64,000 bases of DNA, taken from positions 3,162,001 through 3,226,000 of the forward strand of contig AP018281.1 in the NCBI GenBank assembly GCA_002368355.1, written 5' to 3'. The notes below the pieces were generated by a model. That model saw only the letters and a program-made list of their open reading frames with translations. It did not search any database and had not been told where the DNA came from. The translations under genes and the position numbers were made by a program. Position 1 is the first letter of the stretch; each line of letters begins with the position of its first letter. Below are positions 29,586 to 37,914 of the stretch, in pieces. Origin of the DNA: Chondrocystis sp. NIES-4102. Its GTDB lineage: Bacteria; Cyanobacteriota; Cyanobacteriia; Cyanobacteriales; Xenococcaceae.

Positions 29586-29653
29586 ACTAATTAAAGTTTG
29601 ATAAAAGCTATTTACTGCTAATGTAGAAGATAACTTCCCTAATATTTTAAAAG

Positions 29654-29689
29654 GTTGCTGGTTTACAAATTAATTAATAAATCAGCAAC
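29654..29689. terminator. Strong hairpin between convergent genes
   Basis: A 12-base stem (GTTGCTGGTTTA with TAAATCAGCAAC, one G-T wobble) encloses a 12-base AT loop. It lies between the convergent nucleotidase and peroxiredoxin genes, as expected for a shared transcription end. There is no long T run on either side, so termination efficiency is uncertain. Confidence 0.5.
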
Positions 29690-29797
29690 TTAATTATTAA
29701 AGATTCACTTAACTTAAATTAAAAACCAATTAATTTTAGGGCATTGGCAAATTAGACTAATCTTTAACTTCTTGCCATGCTAGTCCATTAATTATTT

Positions 29798-30400
29798 TTA
29801 CCCTACAGAAGAGAAATAAACCTTAGATTTAACAGGATCAGGATTCATAGTTTGATCCCCTTCTTGCCAACCCGCAGGACATACCTCATTAGGATTACTC
29901 TGTACGTATTGAATAGCTTTTAAAGTGCGAAGAGTTTCATCTACACTACGACCAAAGGAAAGATTATTAATAGTTGCGTGTTGAATTATACCTTCTTTAT
30001 CAATGATAAATAGTCCTCGTAGGGCAACGCCTGCATCGGGATCGAGAACATTATAAGCAATACTTAATTCTTTTTTAATATCAGAAATCAAAGGATAGGC
30101 AATATCACCAATGCCACCTTCCTTGCGCTCAGTTTGCATCCAAGCTAAATGTGCAAATTCACTGTCTACCGATACACCTAAAATTTCCGTATTGATCGCC
30201 TTAAACTCTTCAAAGCGATCGCTAAAAGCGATAATTTCTGTAGGACAAACAAAAGTAAAATCTAAAGGATAGAAAAATAAAACTACATACTGACCACGAT
30301 AATCCGATAACTTGACAGTCTTAAATTCTTGATCATATACAGCCGTTGCCATAAATTCAGGAGCTTGTTGTCCTACTCTTAAACAGCCTTCTGTAACCAT
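29798..30400 (-). CDS. Typical 2-Cys peroxiredoxin
   Basis: A 200-residue thioredoxin-dependent peroxidase that reduces H2O2 and alkyl hydroperoxides. The peroxidatic C52 is in [10 protein letters not shown] and the resolving Cys at about 174 is in EVCPAGWQ. Length and motifs match plant and cyanobacterial 2-Cys Prx, which protect the photosynthetic apparatus. It is monocistronic in appearance, with ~130 bases between it and the next upstream-strand gene. Confidence 0.94.
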   Translation of the reverse strand: MVTEGCLRVGQQAPEFMATAVYDQEFKTVKLSDYRGQYVVLFFYPLDFTFVCPTEIIAFSDRFEEFKAINTEILGVSVDSEFAHLAWMQTERKEGGIGDIAYPLISDIKKELSIAYNVLDPDAGVALRGLFIIDKEGIIQHATINNLSFGRSVDETLRTLKAIQYVQSNPNEVCPAGWQEGDQTMNPDPVKSKVYFSSVG

Positions 30401-30530
30401 AGTTTTTTTTCCTCAAATGTTAAGCAAGATTAATTTACAATTTAGATAATCAATATATCACAGTCATAATGCTAATTAAGTCTTTAAACTCGGTTTTAGA
30501 TAACCATCGAGGATCTAGAATCAATAGTTT

Positions 30531-31091
30531 TTAATTTTGCATAATCGCCGATTGATTAGAGGATTGTTGAACAGTTTGCGAAGTAGGTAGACCTGGCAGA
30601 GGGTTATTAGGATTAACTATAGTTGTAGAAGAAACACTGCTATTGCTTGGTTGTTGTGTATCAGGCGCAACTGGTAGAGGATTATTAGGATTAACTACAG
30701 TTGTAGAAGTGGTTGGTTGTTGTGCAATAGGTGGAGTAACATTCTGAGGAATTACCACAGGAGTAGGTAAGGGTGTGGGTATAGTTGGTTGTACAGGAGT
30801 AGAAGCCGAAGGCAAACAGTTAGAAAGACAAAAATGAAAATTATTACCATTAGCATTGTTAGTACCAACACTGAATTCTGGGCGACTAGGTTGTGTGGGG
30901 ACTGGAACAGGTACAGGTTGTTGAATCACTTGAGGTTGAGGTTTTTTACTGCCAATCAAAGCATTTAAAGCACCAGCAGCTACTTCCAAAAGTTGGGCTG
31001 AAGCTGGTTGAGGTTGAGCGACAGTGATCATAGTTGCAGTAAGGGTAACGATCATTGAACTAGTGCAGAACTTACGGTTAATCATGCTCAT
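30531..31091 (-). CDS. Secreted proline/threonine-rich protein
   Basis: A 186-residue protein with a clear Sec signal peptide: a basic start, a hydrophobic stretch and a PASAQ cleavage-type site near residue 32. The mature part is rich in Pro, Thr, Gln and Val. It holds two copies of TTxVVNPNNPLP-like sequence (about 130-140 and 155-165) and one possible disulfide pair in FCLSNCLP. No enzyme domain is seen. A structural or cell-wall-associated role is possible, but function is unknown. A second in-frame ATG lies two codons in. Confidence 0.7.
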   Translation of the reverse strand: MSMINRKFCTSSMIVTLTATMITVAQPQPASAQLLEVAAGALNALIGSKKPQPQVIQQPVPVPVPTQPSRPEFSVGTNNANGNNFHFCLSNCLPSASTPVQPTIPTPLPTPVVIPQNVTPPIAQQPTTSTTVVNPNNPLPVAPDTQQPSNSSVSSTTIVNPNNPLPGLPTSQTVQQSSNQSAIMQN

Positions 31092-31160
31092 GGCTCTCTC
31101 CTGGTTTTAATAAAATTTAGATAACTGAATTATTTATCTAATAGGGACAGGAGAATAAAT

Positions 31161-31913
31161 TTATGCACCAATCACCCAAGCTAAAGCTATAGCTACTCCC
31201 GCACCAATCACCGTATTAATAAAATTGACTAAATCGTTAGTTAACCAATCAAAGCGAGATTCTAAGGTAGCACCAATCAAACTTTCAATAGTCGTAGCAA
31301 CCAAGGCAGCTAACACACACCAGATCACACCCACACCGCTAATCATGCCAATTCCCCAAGCAATTATGGCTAAAACCACCGATGCTACGATACCTGCAAT
31401 CGTCCCTTCCAAACTAACTGCACCTTCTGTACCTCTGGGTACTGGTTTTAAAGTCGTGATTAGAAAAGTACTTTTACCATATGCTTTGCCTACTTCACTT
31501 GCCGTAGTATCCGCTAATTTAGTACAAAAACTGGCAACATAACCCAAAATCAAGAACTCTTTAAAAGGGGATGCCACGAATAAACTAGCGATCGCACAAA
31601 TACTAGCAGTTAACGCCGAACTCCAAACATTACCAGCACCCCTCATCCCCGATCTTTCTTCTGCTATGCCTTCGGTTTCTTTTTGTTCCATGCGTACAAA
31701 AGTTAAACCCGAACCAACTAGAAAATAGAACATGACTATTAAGTACCCACGCCACCCCAAAGTTCCCCATACTAAGATCCCCAAAATTACTGCATTTAAA
31801 TATCCGATGGGAGTTAATAGTTTTTTGGGTAGCAACCACGCCACTGTTATTAAAACTGTATGTAGCAGTAAGGCGAACGTCCAAGGATTAGACAAGTTAA
31901 AAGTATCAAGCAT
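31161..31913 (-). CDS. DUF92/TIGR00297 protein, VTE6-like phytyl-phosphate kinase
   Basis: A 250-residue polytopic membrane protein with about six to seven helices. The diagnostic motif PRGTEGAVSLEGTIAG lies near residue 155, and KLADTTASEVGKAYGK precedes it; both are typical of the DUF92 family. The plant VTE6 protein and its cyanobacterial homologs convert phytyl phosphate to phytyl diphosphate for tocopherol and chlorophyll synthesis. The VTE5-like gene at 8111-8818 would supply its substrate. Function is inferred from the family. Confidence 0.83.
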   Translation of the reverse strand: MLDTFNLSNPWTFALLLHTVLITVAWLLPKKLLTPIGYLNAVILGILVWGTLGWRGYLIVMFYFLVGSGLTFVRMEQKETEGIAEERSGMRGAGNVWSSALTASICAIASLFVASPFKEFLILGYVASFCTKLADTTASEVGKAYGKSTFLITTLKPVPRGTEGAVSLEGTIAGIVASVVLAIIAWGIGMISGVGVIWCVLAALVATTIESLIGATLESRFDWLTNDLVNFINTVIGAGVAIALAWVIGA

Positions 31914-32002
31914 AACTAATGGTTAATTAAAGAATTTGTTTTCAGCTTATCAACAGACAATGCTCAATAATAAAAGATTGTTAATTTCAATCCATAATTA
32001 TT

Positions 32003-32224
32003 ATGTCTCTGTCTAAACCCGAAGCCAAACAACTATTAGAAAGAATGATTTTTGATGATCAGCCTCCCCAACAATGGGTAGAAGATGTTTGGGGTTTAAC
32101 TCCTATGTTAGGAGATAGTGCAGCTAAACTTTATGAAGCATTTGAGGCTTTAATTGCTTGTTGTCCTGAAGATAAGCTCGATAACCTTCTACAAACTTAC
32201 CTAAAAGAAAAATTTGAACAGTGA
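32003..32224 (+). CDS. Small conserved cyanobacterial hypothetical protein
   Basis: A 73-residue soluble, acidic, mainly helical protein with a WVEDVWGLTPMLGDSAAKLY core. It has a good ATG and no signal or membrane segment. It is divergent from the VTE6-like gene and convergent with the GGDEF-EAL gene, ending 8 bases from that gene's stop. I do not recognise a named family. Confidence 0.6.
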   Translation: MSLSKPEAKQLLERMIFDDQPPQQWVEDVWGLTPMLGDSAAKLYEAFEALIACCPEDKLDNLLQTYLKEKFEQ

Positions 32225-32231
32225 TTAGTAA

Positions 32232-34106
32232 TCACATTGCATTAGTAGTGAACCACAAAAGAAACTTTTCTACCGCATCTTTATTTAATAGTTTAGAAAT
32301 CACATACCCTTGTCCATAATCACAACCTAATTCTCTCAGTAAATTTAGCTGATAATTATTTTCTACACCTGTAGCCGTTACCACCATATTCATTTGATGG
32401 GCAATGGTAATTATCTGATTTAGTAACATAGTTGTCGCTTTTTCTTGCTGAAGATTAGGTTTTTCTTGACCAATATGAGCAATTAAAGAACGATCTATTT
32501 TTAATTCATCAAAGGGAAAAGTGTGTAAACAAGTAAGAGAAGAATAACCCACCCCAAAATTATCTAAACAAAGTTTTACACGACGTTTTTTTAACTCCTG
32601 TAACAGACTTAGAGCGGTATTCGGCTGCTCAAAAAACACATTTTCTGCTATATCAAATTTAATGTGATGCCCTTGAAGTCTGGTTTTTCTAAGAATCATA
32701 TCAATTTTAGAAATCAAACTGGAGTGAAAAAGCTGTTTAGCCGATAAATTGATGCCGATACATAAATCCTTTTGATCTTTATTTGTATGTTGCCAAGATT
32801 TTATATGTTGACAGGCTTGCCTTAAAACCAAATTACCGATCGCATTCATCAATCCCATTTTTTCGGCGATCTCTATAAAATCTTGAGGTGCTATTACTCC
32901 TTGTTGGGGATGATGCCAACGAACCAAAGCCTCTAATTCTACGACTTTCTGTGTCTTTAGGGAAACAATAGGTAAGTAATAATTAATAAATTCCTGATTT
33001 TTAATCGCTTGCTTAAGTGCCATTTCCTGTTTACTAAACTCCATATCCTGCTGGATTTGAATATACATTTGGGGTTTAAACACCAAATAGCGATCGCTAT
33101 GCGCTTCTTTAGCTTTCTGCATGGCAATATCAGCATCATTGAGTAAACGATCTGTATCGCGGTAGTCTTTATTACCGATCGCAATTCCAATATTGACGTT
33201 GATCAGAATTTTTTGTTGTTTAATGATAAAAGGCTTGGTTAATTTATCCTGGATTTCTTCAACTAAAGCGATCGCCTCTTGTAGATCATTAATTTCATCG
33301 AGGAAAATCCCAAATTCTTCTCCCTCCAAACGACTAAGTAAACTAGATTCAGGTAAACAGGAATGAATCGCCTGAGCAATTGCCATCAAAAGTTGATTAC
33401 TATCAATATGGCTAATGGTACGCTTAATATTTTTAAAGCGATCGCATTCTAATAAAATTACTGCAAAGAAATAATTAGGCTGTTGTTCTGTGACTCTTAA
33501 AGCTTGTTTGAGTTTACTTACAAAGGAATTACGGTTGGCATAACCAGTAATCGGATCATAAAGAGCCATTTGTAGCAGTCGATCTTGAGCTTGTTGACGA
33601 CGATTAATTTCTGCTTGTAACTGTTGATTACTTTGTTCTAATTCCGCCGTACGTTCTTTTACCTTTTGCTCTAATTGATTATTTAGCTGAATAATTTGAC
33701 GAGTACTAGCTTGAATAGCTATTTGATTACTTACTCTAACCACAACCTCTTTAAGTTCAAAAGGCTTGTTAATATAATCAATACCTCCAGCCTTAAATGC
33801 TTTTTGTTTATCGGCAAAACTATCTAAAGCACTGATAAATATAACGGGTATCTCGCGAGTACTCGCTTCTGCCTTCAATTGCTCACAAACTTGATAACCG
33901 TCCATATTGGGCATCTGAATATCTAACAAAATCAATTCAGCCCAACCAGAACGAGCAATTTCTAATGCTTCTAACCCATTATCGACACAATGAGTCTGAT
34001 AACCTCGTTTTTTAAGAATAGCAGCAAGTAACTCTAAATTATCTAGAGTGTCATCAACAATTAGAATATTTGCTGGCAAATCTTTAGCCTGAGTTGTATT
34101 CAACAA
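32232..34106 (-). CDS. Response regulator with GGDEF and EAL domains, both motifs degenerate
   Basis: A 624-residue protein: CheY-like receiver (about 13-130, phospho-acceptor D62 in LLDIQMPNMDG), a coiled coil (about 140-175), a GGDEF domain (about 180-340) and an EAL domain (about 370-615). The GGDEF signature reads EGEEF. The EAL domain keeps EALVRW and KIDRSL, but the DDFGTG loop reads DNFGVG and the later AEGVE reads ATGVE. Cyclic-di-GMP synthesis is doubtful and hydrolysis may be impaired, so it may act as a binding or signalling protein. The start is probably TTG, since no ATG occurs before the receiver. Confidence 0.88.
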   Translation of the reverse strand: MLNTTQAKDLPANILIVDDTLDNLELLAAILKKRGYQTHCVDNGLEALEIARSGWAELILLDIQMPNMDGYQVCEQLKAEASTREIPVIFISALDSFADKQKAFKAGGIDYINKPFELKEVVVRVSNQIAIQASTRQIIQLNNQLEQKVKERTAELEQSNQQLQAEINRRQQAQDRLLQMALYDPITGYANRNSFVSKLKQALRVTEQQPNYFFAVILLECDRFKNIKRTISHIDSNQLLMAIAQAIHSCLPESSLLSRLEGEEFGIFLDEINDLQEAIALVEEIQDKLTKPFIIKQQKILINVNIGIAIGNKDYRDTDRLLNDADIAMQKAKEAHSDRYLVFKPQMYIQIQQDMEFSKQEMALKQAIKNQEFINYYLPIVSLKTQKVVELEALVRWHHPQQGVIAPQDFIEIAEKMGLMNAIGNLVLRQACQHIKSWQHTNKDQKDLCIGINLSAKQLFHSSLISKIDMILRKTRLQGHHIKFDIAENVFFEQPNTALSLLQELKKRRVKLCLDNFGVGYSSLTCLHTFPFDELKIDRSLIAHIGQEKPNLQQEKATTMLLNQIITIAHQMNMVVTATGVENNYQLNLLRELGCDYGQGYVISKLLNKDAVEKFLLWFTTNAM

Positions 34107-34178
34107 AGCAATAGGGAAATTTATAATAGATCTAAAAGCTATAGTTCCCTAAAATTCTTCTCAGGTATCACTAAAATA

Positions 34179-35852
34179 TTACTTTCCCAAAAAGGATTCC
34201 CACATCCCGCTAACCGACTGCTGTATTTTTGCTAAAGGCTGCTGTTGACTGAGAAATACACGAGCGCAATTACGCCCAGGCATCCCCGAAATAGAACCCC
34301 CTGGATGAGTTCCTGCACCAGTTAGATATAAATTTTTAATTGGTGTGGTGTAATTAGCTATTTCTGGCAAAGGACGTAAGAAGATCATTTGATCTAGGGT
34401 CATATCAATATGATAATAATTACCTTTATATGAACCCAATCTTTCCCCTAATTCCGCAGGACTTTCTACTCGACGAGCGATGATGGAATCTTTAATATTG
34501 GGGGCATACTCAGCCAATTTATCCATCACCTTATCTGCCACCTGGTTTTTTAGTTCATCTGTCCACCCAGTACCATGTAACCCTGTACCTTCTTTTCCTG
34601 CGATTTGGTAAGGAGCAAAAAATTCGATCCATAGGGTATGATTTCCTTCTGGCGCAAGGGTTGGATCTAATACCGAAGGAATATCTAAATACATTGAAGG
34701 ATTGCTATCAGGAATTTGTCCCATAGTAGCCAAAGAATGCGCCTGTTCTACATGAGCTACCGAGTCCGCAATTAGCACCGTGCCAATTAAATGATCTTGA
34801 TTATCTTGATCATAAGCTGTAAAGCGTGGTGGTTCGGATAAAGCACAGTCTATCTTGAGAATAGTTTCATTATTATTAGTTATACGCCGATCAACTTTCT
34901 CCCTTAAATCCGAAGCAACTACATCGGGAGAAACTAGCTGTAAAAATAACCTACGAACATCAATATTAGATATTACGGCTTTATTGGCTCGATATTCTTT
35001 ATCTCCAGCTACTTTTACCCCAATAGCGCGGTTGTTTTCAACTATCACTTCTTTAACGGTTTGCTCAGTTAAAATCTTTCCTCCCTTAGCAGTAACCAGT
35101 TTAACTAACGCCTGGGTTAACGCCCCTGTACCGCCTTGGGGTCTAGCCATGCCTGGATAATGACGCATCGCCAACATCATTAACCCTGCGGTGATTCCTT
35201 TTTGAGATGGAGGCGCACCTATTTCTGCTGCTAATCTTGCTAGGGGAGCTTTAACTAATTCAGTATCAAACCATTCATTGAGCAAATCTTCAGGGGCAGT
35301 GATCATAGTACGGATAAAGTTTAACGCCTTATCTTTCGAGCCTGCGATCGCTAAAGCATCGGCGATATTTTTACCTTTATATCCTTTTGCTATATCTAAA
35401 ACTGCTTGCGGTGGCGCATTAAAAAACGGCGCAATGGCACTCATGAGTTTTGACCAATAACCGACAAATTCTACATATTTGGCTGCATCCCTGGCACTAT
35501 AACGAGCGATCGCTGCTTGAGTTTTTTCCAACGACTGATGAGCTAAAAAATATTTACCATCACTTTGAGGACAGAAAGTATGAGGATCACAAGTAAGATA
35601 CTTTAAACCATATTTTTTAAGTCCTAATTCTTCAATAATTGGACCTAGAAAAATAAACTCATGGTCAATGGCACAAAGATTAAATTTAAATCCTGGTGCA
35701 GTTACAGGTAATGCCTCTTCTGTAGTAGCAGCACCCCCAGGTACGGGACGTTTTTCTAATAAAACAACGCTATATCCAGCCTGTAATAGATAGGCTGCGC
35801 AAACTAATCCATTATGACCAGCACCAATGATGATCGCATCATACGCTTCCAT
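34179..35852 (-). CDS. crtO: Beta-carotene ketolase, CrtO type
   Basis: A 557-residue FAD-dependent oxidoreductase related to phytoene desaturases. The N-terminal dinucleotide loop is DAIIIGAGHNGLVCAAYLL, followed by the second Rossmann element LLEKRPVPGGAAT. The C-terminal FAD segment is LYLTGAGTHPGGSISGMPG. Length and stretches such as CAIDHEFIFLGP and IGAPPSQKG match Synechocystis CrtO, which introduces a 4-keto group into beta-carotene to make echinenone. That ketocarotenoid serves in photoprotection, including the orange carotenoid protein. Confidence 0.93.
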   Translation of the reverse strand: MEAYDAIIIGAGHNGLVCAAYLLQAGYSVVLLEKRPVPGGAATTEEALPVTAPGFKFNLCAIDHEFIFLGPIIEELGLKKYGLKYLTCDPHTFCPQSDGKYFLAHQSLEKTQAAIARYSARDAAKYVEFVGYWSKLMSAIAPFFNAPPQAVLDIAKGYKGKNIADALAIAGSKDKALNFIRTMITAPEDLLNEWFDTELVKAPLARLAAEIGAPPSQKGITAGLMMLAMRHYPGMARPQGGTGALTQALVKLVTAKGGKILTEQTVKEVIVENNRAIGVKVAGDKEYRANKAVISNIDVRRLFLQLVSPDVVASDLREKVDRRITNNNETILKIDCALSEPPRFTAYDQDNQDHLIGTVLIADSVAHVEQAHSLATMGQIPDSNPSMYLDIPSVLDPTLAPEGNHTLWIEFFAPYQIAGKEGTGLHGTGWTDELKNQVADKVMDKLAEYAPNIKDSIIARRVESPAELGERLGSYKGNYYHIDMTLDQMIFLRPLPEIANYTTPIKNLYLTGAGTHPGGSISGMPGRNCARVFLSQQQPLAKIQQSVSGMWESFLGK

Positions 35853-36113
35853 GCAATTTATAGTTCCTTGTTAGTTAAAGAAATACTTTAAATTGAGAAT
35901 AACAAAATAAACAGCCAAACCCCAAAAAAAATCTTGGTTTAATCTTAATTTTAAATTTTGTTTCCTCTTTTTCTAGTTATATCTTGCAAATTTCTAATGA
36001 TTTTGCCAAAGTATTCCCCCCTACTCCAGATACTCAAATAAAGCTCGTTATCCAAGAGTTCTTTTGCTATACTTGCTTATACCTTAAATATTATTAAAAC
36101 TTTATTAAATCTT

Positions 36114-36443
36114 ATGAATGCTGTTGTTCAAATAATTGAACCTGAAGGTATTTTGGATGGTACTAAAACTCCTGATTTTCAACATCAGATTGAACGAAGT
36201 TTAGAAAGTGGAGTACAAATTATTCTTGTGGATTTTAGCAATGTAACTTTTATGGATAGCTCTGGGTTGGGAGCATTAGTAAAAGCCTTAAAATCTCTTA
36301 ATGAGGCTAGCGTTCAGTTTTTTCTCTGCTCAATTAATGATCAAATCAGAATGTTGTTTGAACTTACTAGTATGGATAATTATTTTGTCATTTTGGATGA
36401 TCGTGCCCAATTTACTCAACACCTACAGCAGCAAAAATCTTAA
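36114..36443 (+). CDS. STAS-domain anti-sigma factor antagonist
   Basis: A 109-residue single STAS domain like SpoIIAA/RsbV. The phosphorylation loop is TFMDSSGLGALV, with S49 as the likely target of a partner kinase. It would control a sigma or other partner by binding an anti-sigma kinase. No kinase or phosphatase lies next to it here. The stop is 227 bases before psbA and a separate promoter precedes that gene. Confidence 0.9.
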   Translation: MNAVVQIIEPEGILDGTKTPDFQHQIERSLESGVQIILVDFSNVTFMDSSGLGALVKALKSLNEASVQFFLCSINDQIRMLFELTSMDNYFVILDDRAQFTQHLQQQKS

Positions 36444-36541
36444 GCTAAGACCATTTCTCCCTAAATCGCGCTTTCAAACCAAATCAAGCAGAACATAAGA
36501 AAAACTAATTATTTACATAAAAAGAAGGAATGTAACAAAAC

Positions 36542-36570
36542 TTGATAAAAATAGAAAAGTCTATTATATT
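36542..36570 (+). promoter_or_regulatory. psbA promoter, -35 TTGATA and -10 TATATT
   Basis: TTGATA (36542-36547) and TATATT (36565-36570) are separated by 17 bases, a near-consensus SigA-type promoter about 100 bases before the psbA ATG. A 5' leader of roughly 95 bases is predicted. No close Shine-Dalgarno precedes the ATG. Confidence 0.65.
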
Positions 36571-36670
36571 TAAATACATAGACAGCAGAAACACATTATT
36601 TCATACCCCGTTTCTGGTCTAGTTCTTCTCAAGAACCTAGATAATTAAATAAAACAGCAATCATACGAAC

Positions 36671-37753
36671 ATGACAACTACATTACAGCAACGCGAAACA
36701 CGCGGAGCATGGGAAAACTTCTGTAGTTGGGTAACAAGCACCAATAACCGCATTTATGTAGGTTGGTTCGGTGTGTTGATGATCCCAACACTACTAGCTG
36801 CGACAACTTGTTTCTTAATCGCCTTTGTAGCAGCACCTCCTGTAGACATCGACGGAATTCGTGAGCCTGTAGCAGGATCACTAATTTACGGAAACAACAT
36901 TATTTCTGGTGCAGTAGTACCTTCCTCTAACGCAATTGGTTTACACTTCTACCCAATTTGGGAAGCAGCTTCTCTAGATGAGTGGTTGTATAACGGTGGC
37001 CCTTACCAATTGATTATTTTCCACTTCTTGATCGGTGTATTCTGTTACATGGGTCGTCAGTGGGAATTATCCTACCGTTTAGGAATGCGTCCTTGGATAT
37101 GTGTAGCATATTCCGCGCCAGTATCAGCAGCAACAGCAGTATTCCTAATCTACCCATTAGGACAAGGAAGTTTTTCCGATGGAATGCCCCTAGGAATTAG
37201 CGGTACATTCAACTTCATGTTAGTGTTCCAAGCAGAACATAACATCTTAATGCACCCCTTCCACATGTTGGGAGTAGCAGGTGTATTCGGCGGTTCATTA
37301 TTCTCCGCAATGCACGGATCTCTAGTAACTTCTTCCTTGGTACGTGAAACTACTGAGACTGAATCACAAAACTACGGTTACAAATTCGGACAAGAAGAAG
37401 AAACCTACAACATCGTAGCAGCACACGGATACTTTGGTCGTCTAATATTCCAATACGCATCTTTCAACAACTCGCGTAGTTTGCACTTCTTCTTGGGTGC
37501 ATGGCCTGTTATCGGAATCTGGTTTACAGCAATGGGTATTTCAACCATGGCGTTTAACCTTAACGGATTCAACTTCAACCAGTCTATTATGGACAGTCAA
37601 GGACGTGTAGTAAACACTTGGGCAGACATTCTCAACAGAGCTAACCTCGGTTTTGAAGTAATGCACGAGCGTAACGCACACAACTTCCCATTAGACTTAG
37701 CAAGTGGCGAAACAGCACCTGTAGCATTGACTGCTCCTGCTATCAATGGTTAA
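36671..37753 (+). CDS. psbA: Photosystem II D1 protein
   Basis: The 360-residue D1 reaction-centre subunit, the full usual length. It opens with [17 protein letters not shown] and carries the five-helix core with the Mn-cluster and QB residues of normal D1. Residue 130 is Gln ([12 protein letters not shown]), the form usually linked to the low-light or constitutive isoform; high-light forms often have Glu. The 16-residue C-terminal extension after A344, removed by CtpA, is [16 protein letters not shown]. Cyanobacteria carry several psbA copies and others should exist outside the window. Confidence 0.98.
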   Translation: MTTTLQQRETRGAWENFCSWVTSTNNRIYVGWFGVLMIPTLLAATTCFLIAFVAAPPVDIDGIREPVAGSLIYGNNIISGAVVPSSNAIGLHFYPIWEAASLDEWLYNGGPYQLIIFHFLIGVFCYMGRQWELSYRLGMRPWICVAYSAPVSAATAVFLIYPLGQGSFSDGMPLGISGTFNFMLVFQAEHNILMHPFHMLGVAGVFGGSLFSAMHGSLVTSSLVRETTETESQNYGYKFGQEEETYNIVAAHGYFGRLIFQYASFNNSRSLHFFLGAWPVIGIWFTAMGISTMAFNLNGFNFNQSIMDSQGRVVNTWADILNRANLGFEVMHERNAHNFPLDLASGETAPVALTAPAING

Positions 37754-37798
37754 GTTGAACAGACAAATAAATAATTAAGTAATTAAATAACCGAAAAT

Positions 37799-37828
37799 GC
37801 TCTCCAGAAATGGGGGGCTTTTTTTTTG
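37799..37828 (+). terminator. Rho-independent terminator of psbA
   Basis: GCTCTCC-AGAAAT-GGGGGGC forms a 7-base stem (two G-T pairs) followed by nine T residues, 46 bases after the psbA stop. This is the clearest intrinsic terminator in the window. Confidence 0.88.
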
Positions 37829-37914
37829 CCAGTTTTTTAAATTGACCCGTGGCTTCCGTCACAACTTCTAGAATGAATTAAGATCTTAAAGTAGGAAATA
37901 TCAAATAATTGTTT

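Noticed and set aside
36678-36881. 67-residue antisense frame opposite the psbA start
   Set aside because: Mirror of highly conserved D1 code without its own features. Antisense RNA to psbA exists in some strains, but nothing here supports a protein.
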